Assembly: GCA_044508625.1 (NCBI GenBank)
Contig: JBIQHJ010000013.1
Location: forward strand, 5,416 to 69,415
DNA: 64,000 nt
From: Castellaniella sp044508625
Lineage (GTDB): Bacteria > Pseudomonadota > Gammaproteobacteria > Burkholderiales > Burkholderiaceae_B
Reading direction: 5' to 3'
The notes beneath the pieces are model-generated. The model saw nothing but the letters and a program-made list of their open reading frames with translations. It had not been told where the DNA came from and ran no database searches. Of the stretch, positions 50,013 through 58,424 are shown in pieces (positions within the stretch are counted from its first letter, which is position 1; every line of letters begins with the position of its first letter). The position numbers and the translations under genes are program-made.

Positions 50013-51155
50013 TCAGCGCAGGGCCACGCAGATGAAGCCCGTCGTCCGGCCCTCCGGGGCCGTCAAGGTGCCCGCGTCCGAGACCATGACGGGCGTGTAG
50101 TTGAACGGGCACGAGCAGTCGCCGGTCACCGGATTGCCGCGGAACACCCCCGTGCCGTCGGCGCATCCCCGGCGGCTGTGCGAGAGGAATCCGCCGCCGT
50201 CCGGCCGGCCGGCCGACCGCCAGCGGCCCTGCCGGCACAGCAGGATGGCGTCGCGGCTGCGCTCGACGGACATGGCGCCCTCCTGGGTGCAGCCGCCGTG
50301 CTCGGCGGCGGACTGCTCGATCACCAGGAAATCCCGGGCCCGCAGCGAGGCGCCGCTGCGGATGCTGCCCCCGGCCGCGACGTCGCCCTGGACCGTGGCG
50401 CCGCCCTGGAACTCGGGGTCGCGCTCGTCCCGCACCCTCAGGTAGGGGCCCAGATCGATCTCGCCGGCCGGCGGTGCCGCGCCGGACGGTGCCGTGCCGT
50501 CGTCCTCGGCCGCGAGGGCGACGATGCCCGCCGGCCAGTCCTCGGGCGCCGGCAGGCGGCGGGCGGCGCCCGACAGGACCCGGGGCGCATGGGGCCAGAC
50601 CACCATGCCCCGCCCCTGGACGGCCATCAGCCACTGCGCCACCAGCCCCTCATCCACCGCTCCGCCATCGCGGCCGAGCAACGGCCCGCGCGTATGGACC
50701 AGCGCCGTGAGGCGGCAATCGGCGCCCGGGCACGCGCCCGAGCGCAGGACCCGCAACCCCAGCGCATGCCCCAGGGGACCGGCGTCCGTCCACCCGGCCG
50801 GGACGAAGCCCGCGGCGCGCATCTCGTCCCAGCCGGGCGCGGACCAATCGGCGAAGCCCTCGTCCGCCAGGGCGCCCGGCTCATCGGCCAGGCCCAGCGC
50901 CGGCGCGTGGCGGCGCAGATAGGACCGCGCGGCCCCTTGCGCCGCCGTCATCCACACCGCCAGGGACTGCGCCTGGAAATCGCGCACCCGCTGCGCCCAG
51001 GCATGCGCGGCCCAGGCCGACAGCAGCACGAGGATCAGGCCGGCAACGGCCAATTCGACCAGCACGAATCCGCCCTGTGGGGTGCGCGGGCGGCGCGGCG
51101 GGCCGTCCGGCGGGAGGGCGCGCCGCCCATCGGCCGCGGTCCAGGGCGCGCTCAT
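50013..51155 (-). CDS. pilV: PilV-like minor pilin/adhesin of the type IVb pilus
   Basis: Tip adhesin candidate of the R64-type thin pilus. The 380-residue protein has a prepilin N-terminus: a 29-residue basic leader, cleavage G29/F30, then VLVELAVAGLILVLLSAWAA with Glu at +5. The central part matches the shufflon-protein constant region (AAQGAARSYLRRHAPAL, LVHTRGPLLGRDGG), followed by a Cys-containing distal region ending CPFNYTPVMVSDAG and GFICVALR. It overlaps pilS by 4 bp (ATGA). In R64 the C-terminus is swapped by a shufflon with recombinase rci; no such repeats or recombinase are visible here. Confidence 0.85.
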   Translation of the reverse strand: MSAPWTAADGRRALPPDGPPRRPRTPQGGFVLVELAVAGLILVLLSAWAAHAWAQRVRDFQAQSLAVWMTAAQGAARSYLRRHAPALGLADEPGALADEGFADWSAPGWDEMRAAGFVPAGWTDAGPLGHALGLRVLRSGACPGADCRLTALVHTRGPLLGRDGGAVDEGLVAQWLMAVQGRGMVVWPHAPRVLSGAARRLPAPEDWPAGIVALAAEDDGTAPSGAAPPAGEIDLGPYLRVRDERDPEFQGGATVQGDVAAGGSIRSGASLRARDFLVIEQSAAEHGGCTQEGAMSVERSRDAILLCRQGRWRSAGRPDGGGFLSHSRRGCADGTGVFRGNPVTGDCSCPFNYTPVMVSDAGTLTAPEGRTTGFICVALR

Positions 51156-51718
51156 CGCGCGTAGAACGCGAACTGGTTGACGTCGCCGCGCGCGCACGCC
51201 GACTCGGCCGCCAGGGCGCTGTAGGTGGTGGTGGCGTCCTTGACCACCTTGCCCTGGCCGACGCCCTGGCCCACGGTGATCATCTCGGCGACGCGCTGCA
51301 GGACCGAGGCGATCGAGGGGCAGGCGGCATGATTGACCGCGCTCAGGCGCACCACGAAACCGGCGCCTCCCTCGACCGGCTCGACCTGGACGTCCCCCTG
51401 GCCGCCGAGGCCGTGGCGGATGGAGCCGTCCGCCATCACCGTGAGCACCGTCGAATCCGCCACCATGTTCGCCAGGCTCGCGCTCGTGAGCGCGCCGTAC
51501 GGCGAGGCGTCGCCGGTGCCCGCGTTCACGCGCGCCTGCACGATGAAGCGGGTGAGCTCCTCGCCGACCCTGGGCACCTTGTTCTCGACCACGTAGCCGC
51601 CGATCGCCGGTATGCCGACGATCGCGACCAGCAGGATGATGGCCGTGACGATCGAGACCTCGATCAGGGAAAAGCCCTGCTGGCGGGCATGCCGCCCGCC
51701 TTGCCGTGAAACCGCCAT
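51152..51718 (-). CDS. pilS: PilS type IVb major prepilin
   Basis: Major pilin subunit, 188 residues. Prepilin signature QQG/FSLIEVSIVTAIILLVAIVGIPAIGGY: cleavage after G15, N-methylated Phe16, Glu at +5 (residue 20). The globular domain has two cysteines (ACPSIASV and ESACARG) fit for the usual C-terminal disulfide. It follows pilR by 45 bp and overlaps pilV. No prepilin peptidase (PilU) is in the window, so processing must rely on one encoded elsewhere. Confidence 0.88.
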   Translation of the reverse strand: MAVSRQGGRHARQQGFSLIEVSIVTAIILLVAIVGIPAIGGYVVENKVPRVGEELTRFIVQARVNAGTGDASPYGALTSASLANMVADSTVLTVMADGSIRHGLGGQGDVQVEPVEGGAGFVVRLSAVNHAACPSIASVLQRVAEMITVGQGVGQGKVVKDATTTYSALAAESACARGDVNQFAFYAR

Positions 51719-51763
51719 GTCGTCCTCCTCGCCGGCCCTGCCGGCATATCGATCCGCCCGCCC

Positions 51764-52885
51764 CTAGTGGCTGGCGTGAAACACCATCCAGGCGCGCCGC
51801 AGCTCGTCCAGCGCCGCGTAATGCCACAGGGCCACGCCCAGCACCCAGGCGAGCGCCGCGAGCAGCATCAGCCAACGCATGGCCTCCGCCTGGCGCGAGA
51901 CCCGCCCGAGCAGTTGCGCCGCGAGCCGCTGGCGCGCGGCGCTCAGCCCCTCCCGCAGGCCGCGCGCCGCCGCCATGTCCTCGAGATACCAGTACGCGTC
52001 GCGATCCAGCAGCCCCGTATCCAGCGAGACCGCGCCCACCCATCCCCGGTCGATGTGCTCGAGCATGCGCGACAGGTGGTGCCGCGCCCAGGGCCGGGCC
52101 CCCTCATGGAGCATGCCGACCGCGGCGCGCAATTGCGTGGACGCCCCCGAGCCGGAATCCAGCAGGATCTCGAGCAGCGCCAGGATGCGCAGCGCCTGGA
52201 CCTGCCGGTACAGCCGCCAGACGCCATGCCGGTCGAGGGCGCGCCGCCAGGCGCCGGCGCCGCGCGGCAGCATCCACACCCCGGCGGCCGAGAGGATCGC
52301 CGCCCCGGCCGGCAGCAGCACGCCATGAGCGGCCAGCCAGTCCGAGAAGGCGAACAGCGTGCGCGCGTACGGCCCGTGGAAGGCCGCCGGCAGGCCCTGG
52401 AACGCGCGCGCCAGCCCCGGCACGGTGAAGGCCGGCAGCGCCAGCGCCAGCAGGCTGGCGACGACGAGCGCCGCGGCCGCGGTGCCCAGCGTCAGGACCA
52501 GGATGGCGCGCGCCCGCGCCATCAGCGCCAGGTGCCCGGCGAGCGCCTCGAAGCAGGCCATGAGGCGCTCGTTGCCGAAGGCCTGCGCGGCCCGGACCAG
52601 CACCAGCTCGTCGGCGGGAAAGCTGCCGACCCAGGTGGCGTGCAGGTCGCCGCCGCTGAGTTCGCAGGCGCGCGCCCAGGCGGCCGACAGCCGGCCGCGC
52701 ACGCTGCCGGGCCCGTAGCGCCGCGCGTCGAGATCGAAGACCTCGCGCAGGGTGCGCCGGCCGCGCATGCCGCGCAGGACCGCCTGCAGGTAGTCGTAGT
52801 ATTCGGCCCGCGCGGCCGCGAAGCGCCAGGCGTCCAGCCGCGGGCCCGGGCCCGCGCGCCAGCGCTCCGTCCAGGCCGGCCTCAT
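51764..52885 (-). CDS. pilR: PilR inner membrane platform protein (GspF/PilC family)
   Basis: Integral membrane scaffold of the pilus machine. 373 residues with T2SS-F-type membrane regions: a helix pair around residues 124-147 (ARAILVLTLGTAAAALVVASL) plus another near 184-204, and a C-terminal helix around residue 345 (WLMLLAALAWVLGVALW). The cytoplasmic ASTQLRAAVGMLHEG region resembles GspF repeats. The ATG at 52885 overlaps the pilQ stop by 4 bp. The family is highly diverged, so function rests on position between PilQ and PilS as well as topology. Confidence 0.84.
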   Translation of the reverse strand: MRPAWTERWRAGPGPRLDAWRFAAARAEYYDYLQAVLRGMRGRRTLREVFDLDARRYGPGSVRGRLSAAWARACELSGGDLHATWVGSFPADELVLVRAAQAFGNERLMACFEALAGHLALMARARAILVLTLGTAAAALVVASLLALALPAFTVPGLARAFQGLPAAFHGPYARTLFAFSDWLAAHGVLLPAGAAILSAAGVWMLPRGAGAWRRALDRHGVWRLYRQVQALRILALLEILLDSGSGASTQLRAAVGMLHEGARPWARHHLSRMLEHIDRGWVGAVSLDTGLLDRDAYWYLEDMAAARGLREGLSAARQRLAAQLLGRVSRQAEAMRWLMLLAALAWVLGVALWHYAALDELRRAWMVFHASH

Positions 52886-54561
52886 GGCGCGCGCCCCTCG
52901 CGCAGGGCCAGCGTCTCGAAGGCCATGAAGCGCACCTCCACGTCGCGCGGATCGATCTCGCCGCGCAGGGCCTTGTCCATCGCATGGGCCATGGCGCCGC
53001 GGGTATCCGCCGCGCGCGGGCCGGCGCCGCCGGCCGGCAGGCCCGGCTCGAGGCACTCGGCGGCCACGGTGCGGCCGCGGTAGCCGGCCAGCTCGGGCAA
53101 TTGCGGGATCCGGCACTGCTCGCATCCCGCCTCGTTGCGCAGCCGCAAGGCCTCGCGCGAGCATGGCCAGGCGGATTCGATGCCCGCCAGCCAGCGTTCC
53201 CAATAGGCCGCCGGGCGCCCGCCCGCGGCCGCCAGGCGGCGGGCGTCGGCCGGCACGGCGCAGGCCGGGCACAGGGCGGGCAGCAGGGCCTGGAAGACCA
53301 GCAGCTTGAGGATGCCGGGCGTCCCGAGGAAGTCGCGCGGGATGCCGATGAACTCGGAGGCCAGGCGGTCGACGATCCCGGCGGCCGAAGGCGCGTGGAC
53401 CGTCGTGTAGACGTTCACCCCCGATCCGGCGAGGTCCATGAACGCCCGTCCCGTCTCGGCATCGCGGATCTCGCCCAGCAGCACGTCGGTCATGGCCGAG
53501 CGCTTGAGCGCGCGCAGCTTGGCCGCGTAGCCTTCATGCGCCTCGCGGTCCAGGTAGCGCCCGATGGTGTTCTGGACCGCGCGCTCGATGCGGTACTCGA
53601 CCGGCTCCTCGAGGGTGACGACCTTGCGGTGCGGCGGCAGGCCCGCGATCAGGGTCGCCAGCGTCGTGGATTTCCCCGAGCCCACCGTGCCCGCGAACAC
53701 GATCGCCCCGCCCTCGGAACGCATGACGCGCTCGATCCGCGCCACCTGGTCCTCGCGATAGCCCAGGGCCTCGAGCGAGGCGGGCCGGGGCCGCGCGTCG
53801 CGCTCGAGGAAGCGCAGGCAGACGCTGGGGCCGCGATCCGCCGCCAGCGACGCCCAGCGCAGGACGATGTCGCGCCCGTCGACCTGGCGCAGCAGGCTGC
53901 CCTGCTGCTCGACCAGGGGATCGAAGACCGCGCCGTTGCCGCCGCGGATGTCCATCCAGGCGACCGCCAGCACGTCCAGCAGCAAGGCGGTGGGCATGCG
54001 GCGAAAGCGCTCGGGCGCGATGTACCGTCCCGCCAGGGTATAGCGCACCTCGGACTCGGCCTCGTCGCGGCACACGTTCAGGTGCAGGTCGCTCGCGCCG
54101 TGGCGCACGCCCCATTCCACCATGTCCTGGAACACCCCCGCGAGGGCGGTGGGCGTCCGCTCGCGGGCGCCCGGCGCGGCCGGCGGGCCGCCGGCGTCGC
54201 CCCGCGCCAGCGCCAGCAGCGAGGCGGCCGACAGCACGTAGCGCGGAGGATCGGCCATGACCCGGCCGGCGGCCTCGATCCGCCGCGCGAGCTCGTCGGC
54301 CTGGTCGCTGCCCACGTGCTCGGCCAGCGCGAACAGGGCCACCGTCCCGTCGCCGAGCTCCGCCGGACAGATCCGGTCGGACAGCGCCTGCGCCCCGAAC
54401 TCGGCCGCCAGCGGGCGGCGGACCGGCGGATCCAGGTCCGCCACCCCCCGGGCGCCGCCGAGCACGACCGCCCGCGCGCTGTCGAAGACCGCCGCGCGCG
54501 CCGTCCCGGGGGCGGCGTCCCGGCGGCGGCGCCAGCCGCCCGCCATCACGCGCGCCATCAT
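52882..54561 (-). CDS. pilQ: PilQ type IVb pilus assembly ATPase
   Basis: Secretion ATPase driving pilus extension. 559 residues from the ATG at 54561, which overlaps the pilP stop by 4 bp. The DLHLNV motif at about 158-163 opens the ATPase region, Walker A GTVGSGKS lies at 291-298, the Asp box LEEPVEYR near 317-324, Walker B LLGEIRDAETG near 361-371 and the His box TTVHA near 386-390. Two CxxC pairs (CPAC at 431-434 and CEQC later) recall the zinc-binding knuckle of PilB-type ATPases. All motifs are intact, so it should be active. Confidence 0.9.
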   Translation of the reverse strand: MMARVMAGGWRRRRDAAPGTARAAVFDSARAVVLGGARGVADLDPPVRRPLAAEFGAQALSDRICPAELGDGTVALFALAEHVGSDQADELARRIEAAGRVMADPPRYVLSAASLLALARGDAGGPPAAPGARERTPTALAGVFQDMVEWGVRHGASDLHLNVCRDEAESEVRYTLAGRYIAPERFRRMPTALLLDVLAVAWMDIRGGNGAVFDPLVEQQGSLLRQVDGRDIVLRWASLAADRGPSVCLRFLERDARPRPASLEALGYREDQVARIERVMRSEGGAIVFAGTVGSGKSTTLATLIAGLPPHRKVVTLEEPVEYRIERAVQNTIGRYLDREAHEGYAAKLRALKRSAMTDVLLGEIRDAETGRAFMDLAGSGVNVYTTVHAPSAAGIVDRLASEFIGIPRDFLGTPGILKLLVFQALLPALCPACAVPADARRLAAAGGRPAAYWERWLAGIESAWPCSREALRLRNEAGCEQCRIPQLPELAGYRGRTVAAECLEPGLPAGGAGPRAADTRGAMAHAMDKALRGEIDPRDVEVRFMAFETLALREGRAP

Positions 54562-55559
54562 GGCCTGGCCCCGCCCAGCAGTGCCCGCAGGCACAGCGAG
54601 TGCCGGTCCTCGCCGCGCTCGAGCTGCACGCAGGCACCGTTCATGTCCCTCAGGCGGTAGACGGCGGCATCGCCCGCGTGGCCGACCGGCAGCGCCTGCC
54701 CGCGCAAGTACAGGAACGCGCGCGCGCCCACCTGGACCTCGGCCATCAAGTTGCGCCCCACGCCGTACATCGCCACCAGCCGCGGCCGCGCGCCCGCCCC
54801 CTCCGGCCCGGCGGACCGGGCCGCCGCCGCGCCCCCTCGCGCGGCACCGCCGCCCTGCGCAAATCCGTGGCCCTGCGCAAATCCGCGGCCCTGCAAGGAA
54901 CCGCCCCGCGCAAGACCGCCCTGCCCGGCGCCGCCGCCCTGCCTGGAAGGGGACCGCAAGGCCTCCCCGATGTCGCGCCGCAACAGCTCGCGCACGGACT
55001 GGGTCTCCCATTCGAATTCCTCCTCGCCCGGGACGCCGCCCTCGCCGCCGGCCTCGGCGGAGGCTCGATCCGCCCCTGCGCCTGCCGCACCCGCGGCCAT
55101 CGACGAGATCATGGCCGTCGCGCCGCCGGGCGGGGGCGTCCCGACGCCGGCCGGCACCGCCGCTGGCCCGGCGCCCGTTCCCGCGACGCCCGTTCCAGTG
55201 GCACCCGTTCCCGCGGCGCCCATTCCCGCGGCGCCCGTTCCCGCGGCGCCCATTCCCGCGGCACTCACCCCAGCGGCGCCGGAAGCCTCCGGCGGCAGCA
55301 GCGAAAGGAGGAGGGCGAGCGCGGCCGCGACGGCCGCCGCCTCAGCGGGGCGGTGACGGGTGGCCCGGTGACGGGTGGCCGCTTGGCGGCCCCGGGGAGT
55401 CGCGTGATGGCCCGGGGAAGTCGCCTGGCGGATTCGGGAGGTCGCTTGGCAGATCCCGGAAGTCGCGTGATGGCCCGGAGACATTGCTTGGCGGCCCCGG
55501 GAGGCCGCGTGGCGGCCCTGGGAGATCTCCCGGCGCGGCGAGGAGGTCTTGTGTTTCAT
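54558..55559 (-). CDS. pilP: PilP-like type IVb pilus biogenesis protein with expanded repeats
   Basis: From the ATG at 55559 (GAGGGAG upstream) it is 333 residues, about twice the usual PilP. Residues 1-72 are Arg/His-rich and share their DNA with the pilO tail in another frame. A hydrophobic export segment follows (about 73-89). Next is a Gly/Ala/Thr minisatellite (96-130; 15-bp units), an acidic GEEEFEWETQSVRELLRRD stretch, a Gly/Gln-rich insert, and the recognisable PilP end: RLVAMYGVGRNLMAEVQVGARAFLYLRGQALPVGH and GACVQLERGEDRHSLCLRALL. An internal start near the export segment is possible, but no ATG, GTG or TTG is well placed there. It overlaps pilO by 218 bp and pilQ by 4 bp. Confidence 0.72.
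   Translation of the reverse strand: MKHKTSSPRREISQGRHAASRGRQAMSPGHHATSGICQATSRIRQATSPGHHATPRGRQAATRHRATRHRPAEAAAVAAALALLLSLLPPEASGAAGVSAAGMGAAGTGAAGMGAAGTGATGTGVAGTGAGPAAVPAGVGTPPPGGATAMISSMAAGAAGAGADRASAEAGGEGGVPGEEEFEWETQSVRELLRRDIGEALRSPSRQGGGAGQGGLARGGSLQGRGFAQGHGFAQGGGAARGGAAAARSAGPEGAGARPRLVAMYGVGRNLMAEVQVGARAFLYLRGQALPVGHAGDAAVYRLRDMNGACVQLERGEDRHSLCLRALLGGARP
54853..54906 (-). repeat. 18-bp tandem repeat in pilP (GFAQGH-type units)
   Basis: Units 54853-54870 and 54871-54888 are nearly identical (CCCTGCGCAAATCCG core); a decayed third follows to 54906. On the coding strand they specify the Gly-Phe-Ala-Gln-Gly-rich stretch in the PilP insert. The repeat is in frame, so copy-number change would not disrupt the gene. 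Confidence 0.7.
55171..55275 (-). repeat. 15-bp minisatellite in pilP, seven units
   Basis: Seven consecutive 15-bp units based on GCGCCCGTTCCCGCG (55171-55185, then every 15 bases to 55275). They alternate GTT and ATT at positions 7-9 and encode Gly-Ala-Ala/Thr-Gly-Met/Thr repeats on the minus strand. Units 55216-55230 and 55246-55260 are identical, as are 55171-55185 and 55231-55245, which indicates recent unit-pair duplication. Confidence 0.85.
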
Positions 55560-56814
55560 AGAGGGCTCCCTCGAGATGGAGGTTGATGGGGCTGGCGGAA
55601 ATCCCGGACGCGGGCCGCCGGTCGATCGTCAGGGCCGCCTTGCGCCACCCGATGTGCCGCGAAATCGGGATCAGCAGCACGGCGGACCGCAAGGGGCCGT
55701 CGATCCGCAGCTCGCGCAGGGCGTAGCGGCGCAGGTCCGGGGGGCGCGGCAGCGCGGCGCCCTCCCCGTCCCGGGGCGCGGCGGGCTCGAGGGGCCGGCG
55801 CGCATCGAGGCGGAACGCGGAGAACGCCGGCAGGATGGCCTGTGCCCGGCTGGCCCAGTCGCGGGCCTGCCCCTCGATGGGCGGCGGCCGGGCGTGATCG
55901 GGCGCCTGCGCCGGCATGGCGAGCGTCCAGGACGCGCGCGCGAGGTCCAGCGAGGGGAAATCCAGGCGCCAGTCCGGCGGGGCCCGCCGCAGCAGGCCGC
56001 GGTTGTCCGCCCGGCGGTCCGCGCGCTCGTACTCGCCCAGGCAGCGCCAGTCGCCGTCGTCGGCCAGCCGGCACGACAGCAGGCGCAGGCGCCACCCGGC
56101 GATCGCGGCGGGCTGGCGGTACAGTGCGGCCAGCAGCGCGCGCGTGCCCGCTGGGCCGTGGACGCGATGCTGGTCCAGCAGTTGGCGCTGGGCCTGCGCC
56201 CAGGCCTCGCGGGGATCGATGCGCCGCGGCCCCTCCCGCGTGCCGGCCGCGGCCTGCCACACGAACGGCGCGGCGAGACAGGCCGCCAGGCCCGCGAGCC
56301 CCACGCGGCGCCAGCCCCGCCACGGCATCCGCCACAGGCGCGCCTCGTCGCCGGCATGGCGCGCGAGCTCGTCCAGGCGCAGCCCGCCGGCCGGCTCCGA
56401 AGCCGGCTGCTCGCGCAGGCGGGGATAGGCCAGGCGCAGCTCGTCGATCACCGCGCGGGCCAGCGCCCGGTCGTGGTAGATGCGGTCGGAGCGCGACAGG
56501 ACGACCCCCTCGTGGGAAGCCAGCACGCAGACGCTGCCGTCGCCCATGTCGAGGATGGCCGCCACCGTGCCCCGGGGATTGAGCAGCGCGAAGATCTGCG
56601 CGCCCGAATACGGCGCCGCCGGATCGCGCCGGCCCGCCAGCCAGGCCAGCCCCACCGCCGCCCGGTCGGAACCGGACAGGACCGCGTGCGAGGCCCCATG
56701 CCGCCGCGCCATCCGGCGCGCGAGCCGGTCGGGGCGCTCGCCCACCAGCGGCAGCCAGTCCATGCCGAAGGCCAGCGAGACCGGGCCGGCCCGGACGATC
56801 CGCGTGGCGCGCAC
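55342..56814 (-). CDS. pilO: PilO-like (PilO2) type IVb pilus protein with Pro/Gly repeat tail
   Basis: Inner-membrane assembly protein, 490 residues from a GTG at 56814 that shares one base with the pilN stop (TAGTG) behind a GAGGAGG site. The N-terminal cytoplasmic actin-like part (FALLNPRGTVAAILDMGDGSVCVLA) precedes a membrane segment around residue 180 (GLAGLAACLAAPFVWQAAAG). The periplasmic part has RLLSCRLADDGDWRCLGEY cysteines and ends at LHLEGALYE. After that, residues about 419-490 form a Pro/Gly/Ser-rich seven-to-eight-residue repeat (LPGPPRG-like), unusual for PilO, overlapping pilP in another frame. Confidence 0.82.
   Translation of the reverse strand: MRATRIVRAGPVSLAFGMDWLPLVGERPDRLARRMARRHGASHAVLSGSDRAAVGLAWLAGRRDPAAPYSGAQIFALLNPRGTVAAILDMGDGSVCVLASHEGVVLSRSDRIYHDRALARAVIDELRLAYPRLREQPASEPAGGLRLDELARHAGDEARLWRMPWRGWRRVGLAGLAACLAAPFVWQAAAGTREGPRRIDPREAWAQAQRQLLDQHRVHGPAGTRALLAALYRQPAAIAGWRLRLLSCRLADDGDWRCLGEYERADRRADNRGLLRRAPPDWRLDFPSLDLARASWTLAMPAQAPDHARPPPIEGQARDWASRAQAILPAFSAFRLDARRPLEPAAPRDGEGAALPRPPDLRRYALRELRIDGPLRSAVLLIPISRHIGWRKAALTIDRRPASGISASPINLHLEGALYETQDLLAAPGDLPGPPRGLPGPPSNVSGPSRDFRDLPSDLPNPPGDFPGPSRDSPGPPSGHPSPGHPSPPR
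55354..55545 (-). repeat. Degenerate 21-24 bp tandem repeat read in two frames (pilO tail / pilP start)
   Basis: On the minus strand the unit resembles CCCGGGGCCGCCAAGCGGC with frequent variants (CCGGGCCATCACGCGACT). In the pilO frame it gives DLPGPPRG, LPGPPSNV, SGPSRDF, LPNPPGDF and PGPSRDS; in the pilP frame GRQAMSPGHHAT-like blocks. About eight units. Neither frame contains a stop before the end of the block. Confidence 0.75.
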
Positions 56815-58424
56815 TACAGCCCCTCCTCGACGCGCGCGGTGATGACCAGCAGGGTCGTCAGGCGCTGGGAGGCGGCCTGGTCGCCGCCCCCGAACACGGC
56901 GGGCATGCCGGGCCCCAGGCGGCGCTCGGAGGTCTCGGACTGGTGGCGGTCGAAGCCCGAGATCACCAGCGGCTGGCCCGGCTGCACCGCGAGCTGCTGC
57001 ACCGTGCCATTGCCGTCGATCGTGAGCTGCTGCAATTGCAGCGGATTCGCCTTGTCGCCGAAGGTCACGGATTTCAGCGGCTGGGCCACCGTGTTGTCGT
57101 AGGCGATGGACAGGAGGATCTGGCCGTCCTCCTGGGCGTCGGGAATCACGGTCAGCAGCGAACCCACGGTTTCCTCCTTTTGGTTGACCGACACGGCGGG
57201 CAGCGATATCCCGGCGCCGCCCGGCACGGAGGTGGTTTCCACGCGGTCGATATATGAAAAAGTGGTGCGCACCGCATGCGTCACCGGCCGGCGGTTGAGG
57301 GTCAGCATGGGCACGGTGCTGCTGCGCACCAGGCGCCCGGCGTCGCCCAGGGCCTGGATCACCGCCTCGCTGCCCGAGAACGGGCCCTGGGTGATGCCGA
57401 CGCCGAGGGACGCCGACTGCGCCGTCCCCAGCGCCGGCACCGCCAGGCTGGCGGCCAGGCGCGTCCCGGCAAAGATCAGGTTCCAGTCCAGGCTGGCCAG
57501 GGCCTGGTCCGTCAGGGCCACGGTCAGTTCCTCGAACACCAGGCGCACGCGCCGCGTCATGGCGCGGTTCTCGAGGTCGAGGTAGCGGGCGATCCGGTCG
57601 AGGGCCTCGGGGATGTCGGTGACCACGATGCTGGCGCTGGCGCCGGGCTCGGCCACCAGCAGGCCGGCCCGCGAGAGGAAGGGCTCGATGCGCGCCCGCA
57701 GGGTCTTGATCACGTCCTCGCCCGCGCTGGCGAGACGGGTGCCGGACGCGCCGACGAAGCCGCCCGCCCCGCGCGCACCCGCCGAATACCCCAGCGAGGC
57801 CTCGGTGTGGGCCTCGAGCGCCAGCGCCCGGATGCTGAACACGCGGGTTTCTGTGCGAAAGAACTCGATGCGCCCCTCGTGGAAGCGCCACAGGATCCCG
57901 AAATGCGCGCACAGGCGATCGAGGATCTGGGCGAGCGGCTGCTGGGCGTCGGCCAGGACGAAGGCCTCGGACACCGGCGGCACGGCGGGGCCGGTGCCCG
58001 CCACCCCCGCCAGCCGGGGCAGGAAATGCCAGGCGGGCAGCAAGGCGTCGGGCCGCACGTGGACGGGGATCTCGGTCACCGCGGAAATCCTGTGGGCGAT
58101 CCGGCGCAGGTCGTCGTCGCCGTCGGAAAACAGCAAGGTCGTCCGGACATGGGCCCGCAGGGCCGGCGGCAGCGTCAATTCGCGCGCCAGGGGCTGGGCG
58201 CGGCCGGCCAGCCAGGGCTTGTCGACCTCCTGGGCCGCCTGCCGCGCCTCGGCATCGTCGCGGGCGGCATCGGCGAACTCGCCATGCCCGCGCGCGAGGG
58301 TCGTCCGCGCCTGCGAGAACTCGAGGGCCGCCTCGCGCAGGCGCTGCGACAGGGCGCAACCCGTGAGCAGCCCGCACAGCATCGCGATGCCCGCCAGCCT
58401 GCCCGCTAGCCGCCGCGCCCTCAC
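56814..58424 (-). CDS. pilN: PilN secretin-like outer membrane lipoprotein
   Basis: Outer-membrane pore of the type IVb pilus, 536 residues. The GTG at 58424 overlaps the pilL stop (GTGA) with GGGAGG upstream. The lipoprotein signal ends LLTGC with lipidated C23. Middle regions form N-domains (IAHRISAVTEIPVHVRP, LAQILDRLCAHFGILWRFHEGRIEFFRTETRVFSI), then the secretin C-domain: GSLLTVIPDAQEDGQILLSIAYDNTV, LQLQQLTIDGNGTVQQLAVQPGQPLVISGFDR and a final TTLLVITARVEEGL. The domain order and length agree with PilN/BfpB secretins. Residues 430-460 carry the typical VSVNQKEETVGS motif. Confidence 0.9.
   Translation of the reverse strand: MRARRLAGRLAGIAMLCGLLTGCALSQRLREAALEFSQARTTLARGHGEFADAARDDAEARQAAQEVDKPWLAGRAQPLARELTLPPALRAHVRTTLLFSDGDDDLRRIAHRISAVTEIPVHVRPDALLPAWHFLPRLAGVAGTGPAVPPVSEAFVLADAQQPLAQILDRLCAHFGILWRFHEGRIEFFRTETRVFSIRALALEAHTEASLGYSAGARGAGGFVGASGTRLASAGEDVIKTLRARIEPFLSRAGLLVAEPGASASIVVTDIPEALDRIARYLDLENRAMTRRVRLVFEELTVALTDQALASLDWNLIFAGTRLAASLAVPALGTAQSASLGVGITQGPFSGSEAVIQALGDAGRLVRSSTVPMLTLNRRPVTHAVRTTFSYIDRVETTSVPGGAGISLPAVSVNQKEETVGSLLTVIPDAQEDGQILLSIAYDNTVAQPLKSVTFGDKANPLQLQQLTIDGNGTVQQLAVQPGQPLVISGFDRHQSETSERRLGPGMPAVFGGGDQAASQRLTTLLVITARVEEGL

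Noticed and set aside
50013..51155. Shufflon-type inversion region at the pilV end
   Set aside because: No 19-bp inverted sfx-like repeats, alternative C-terminal segments or site-specific recombinase gene are visible.
55171..55275. Regular repeats that might suggest a CRISPR array
   Set aside because: Units are contiguous 15-mers without spacers and lie in frame within pilP; no cas genes.
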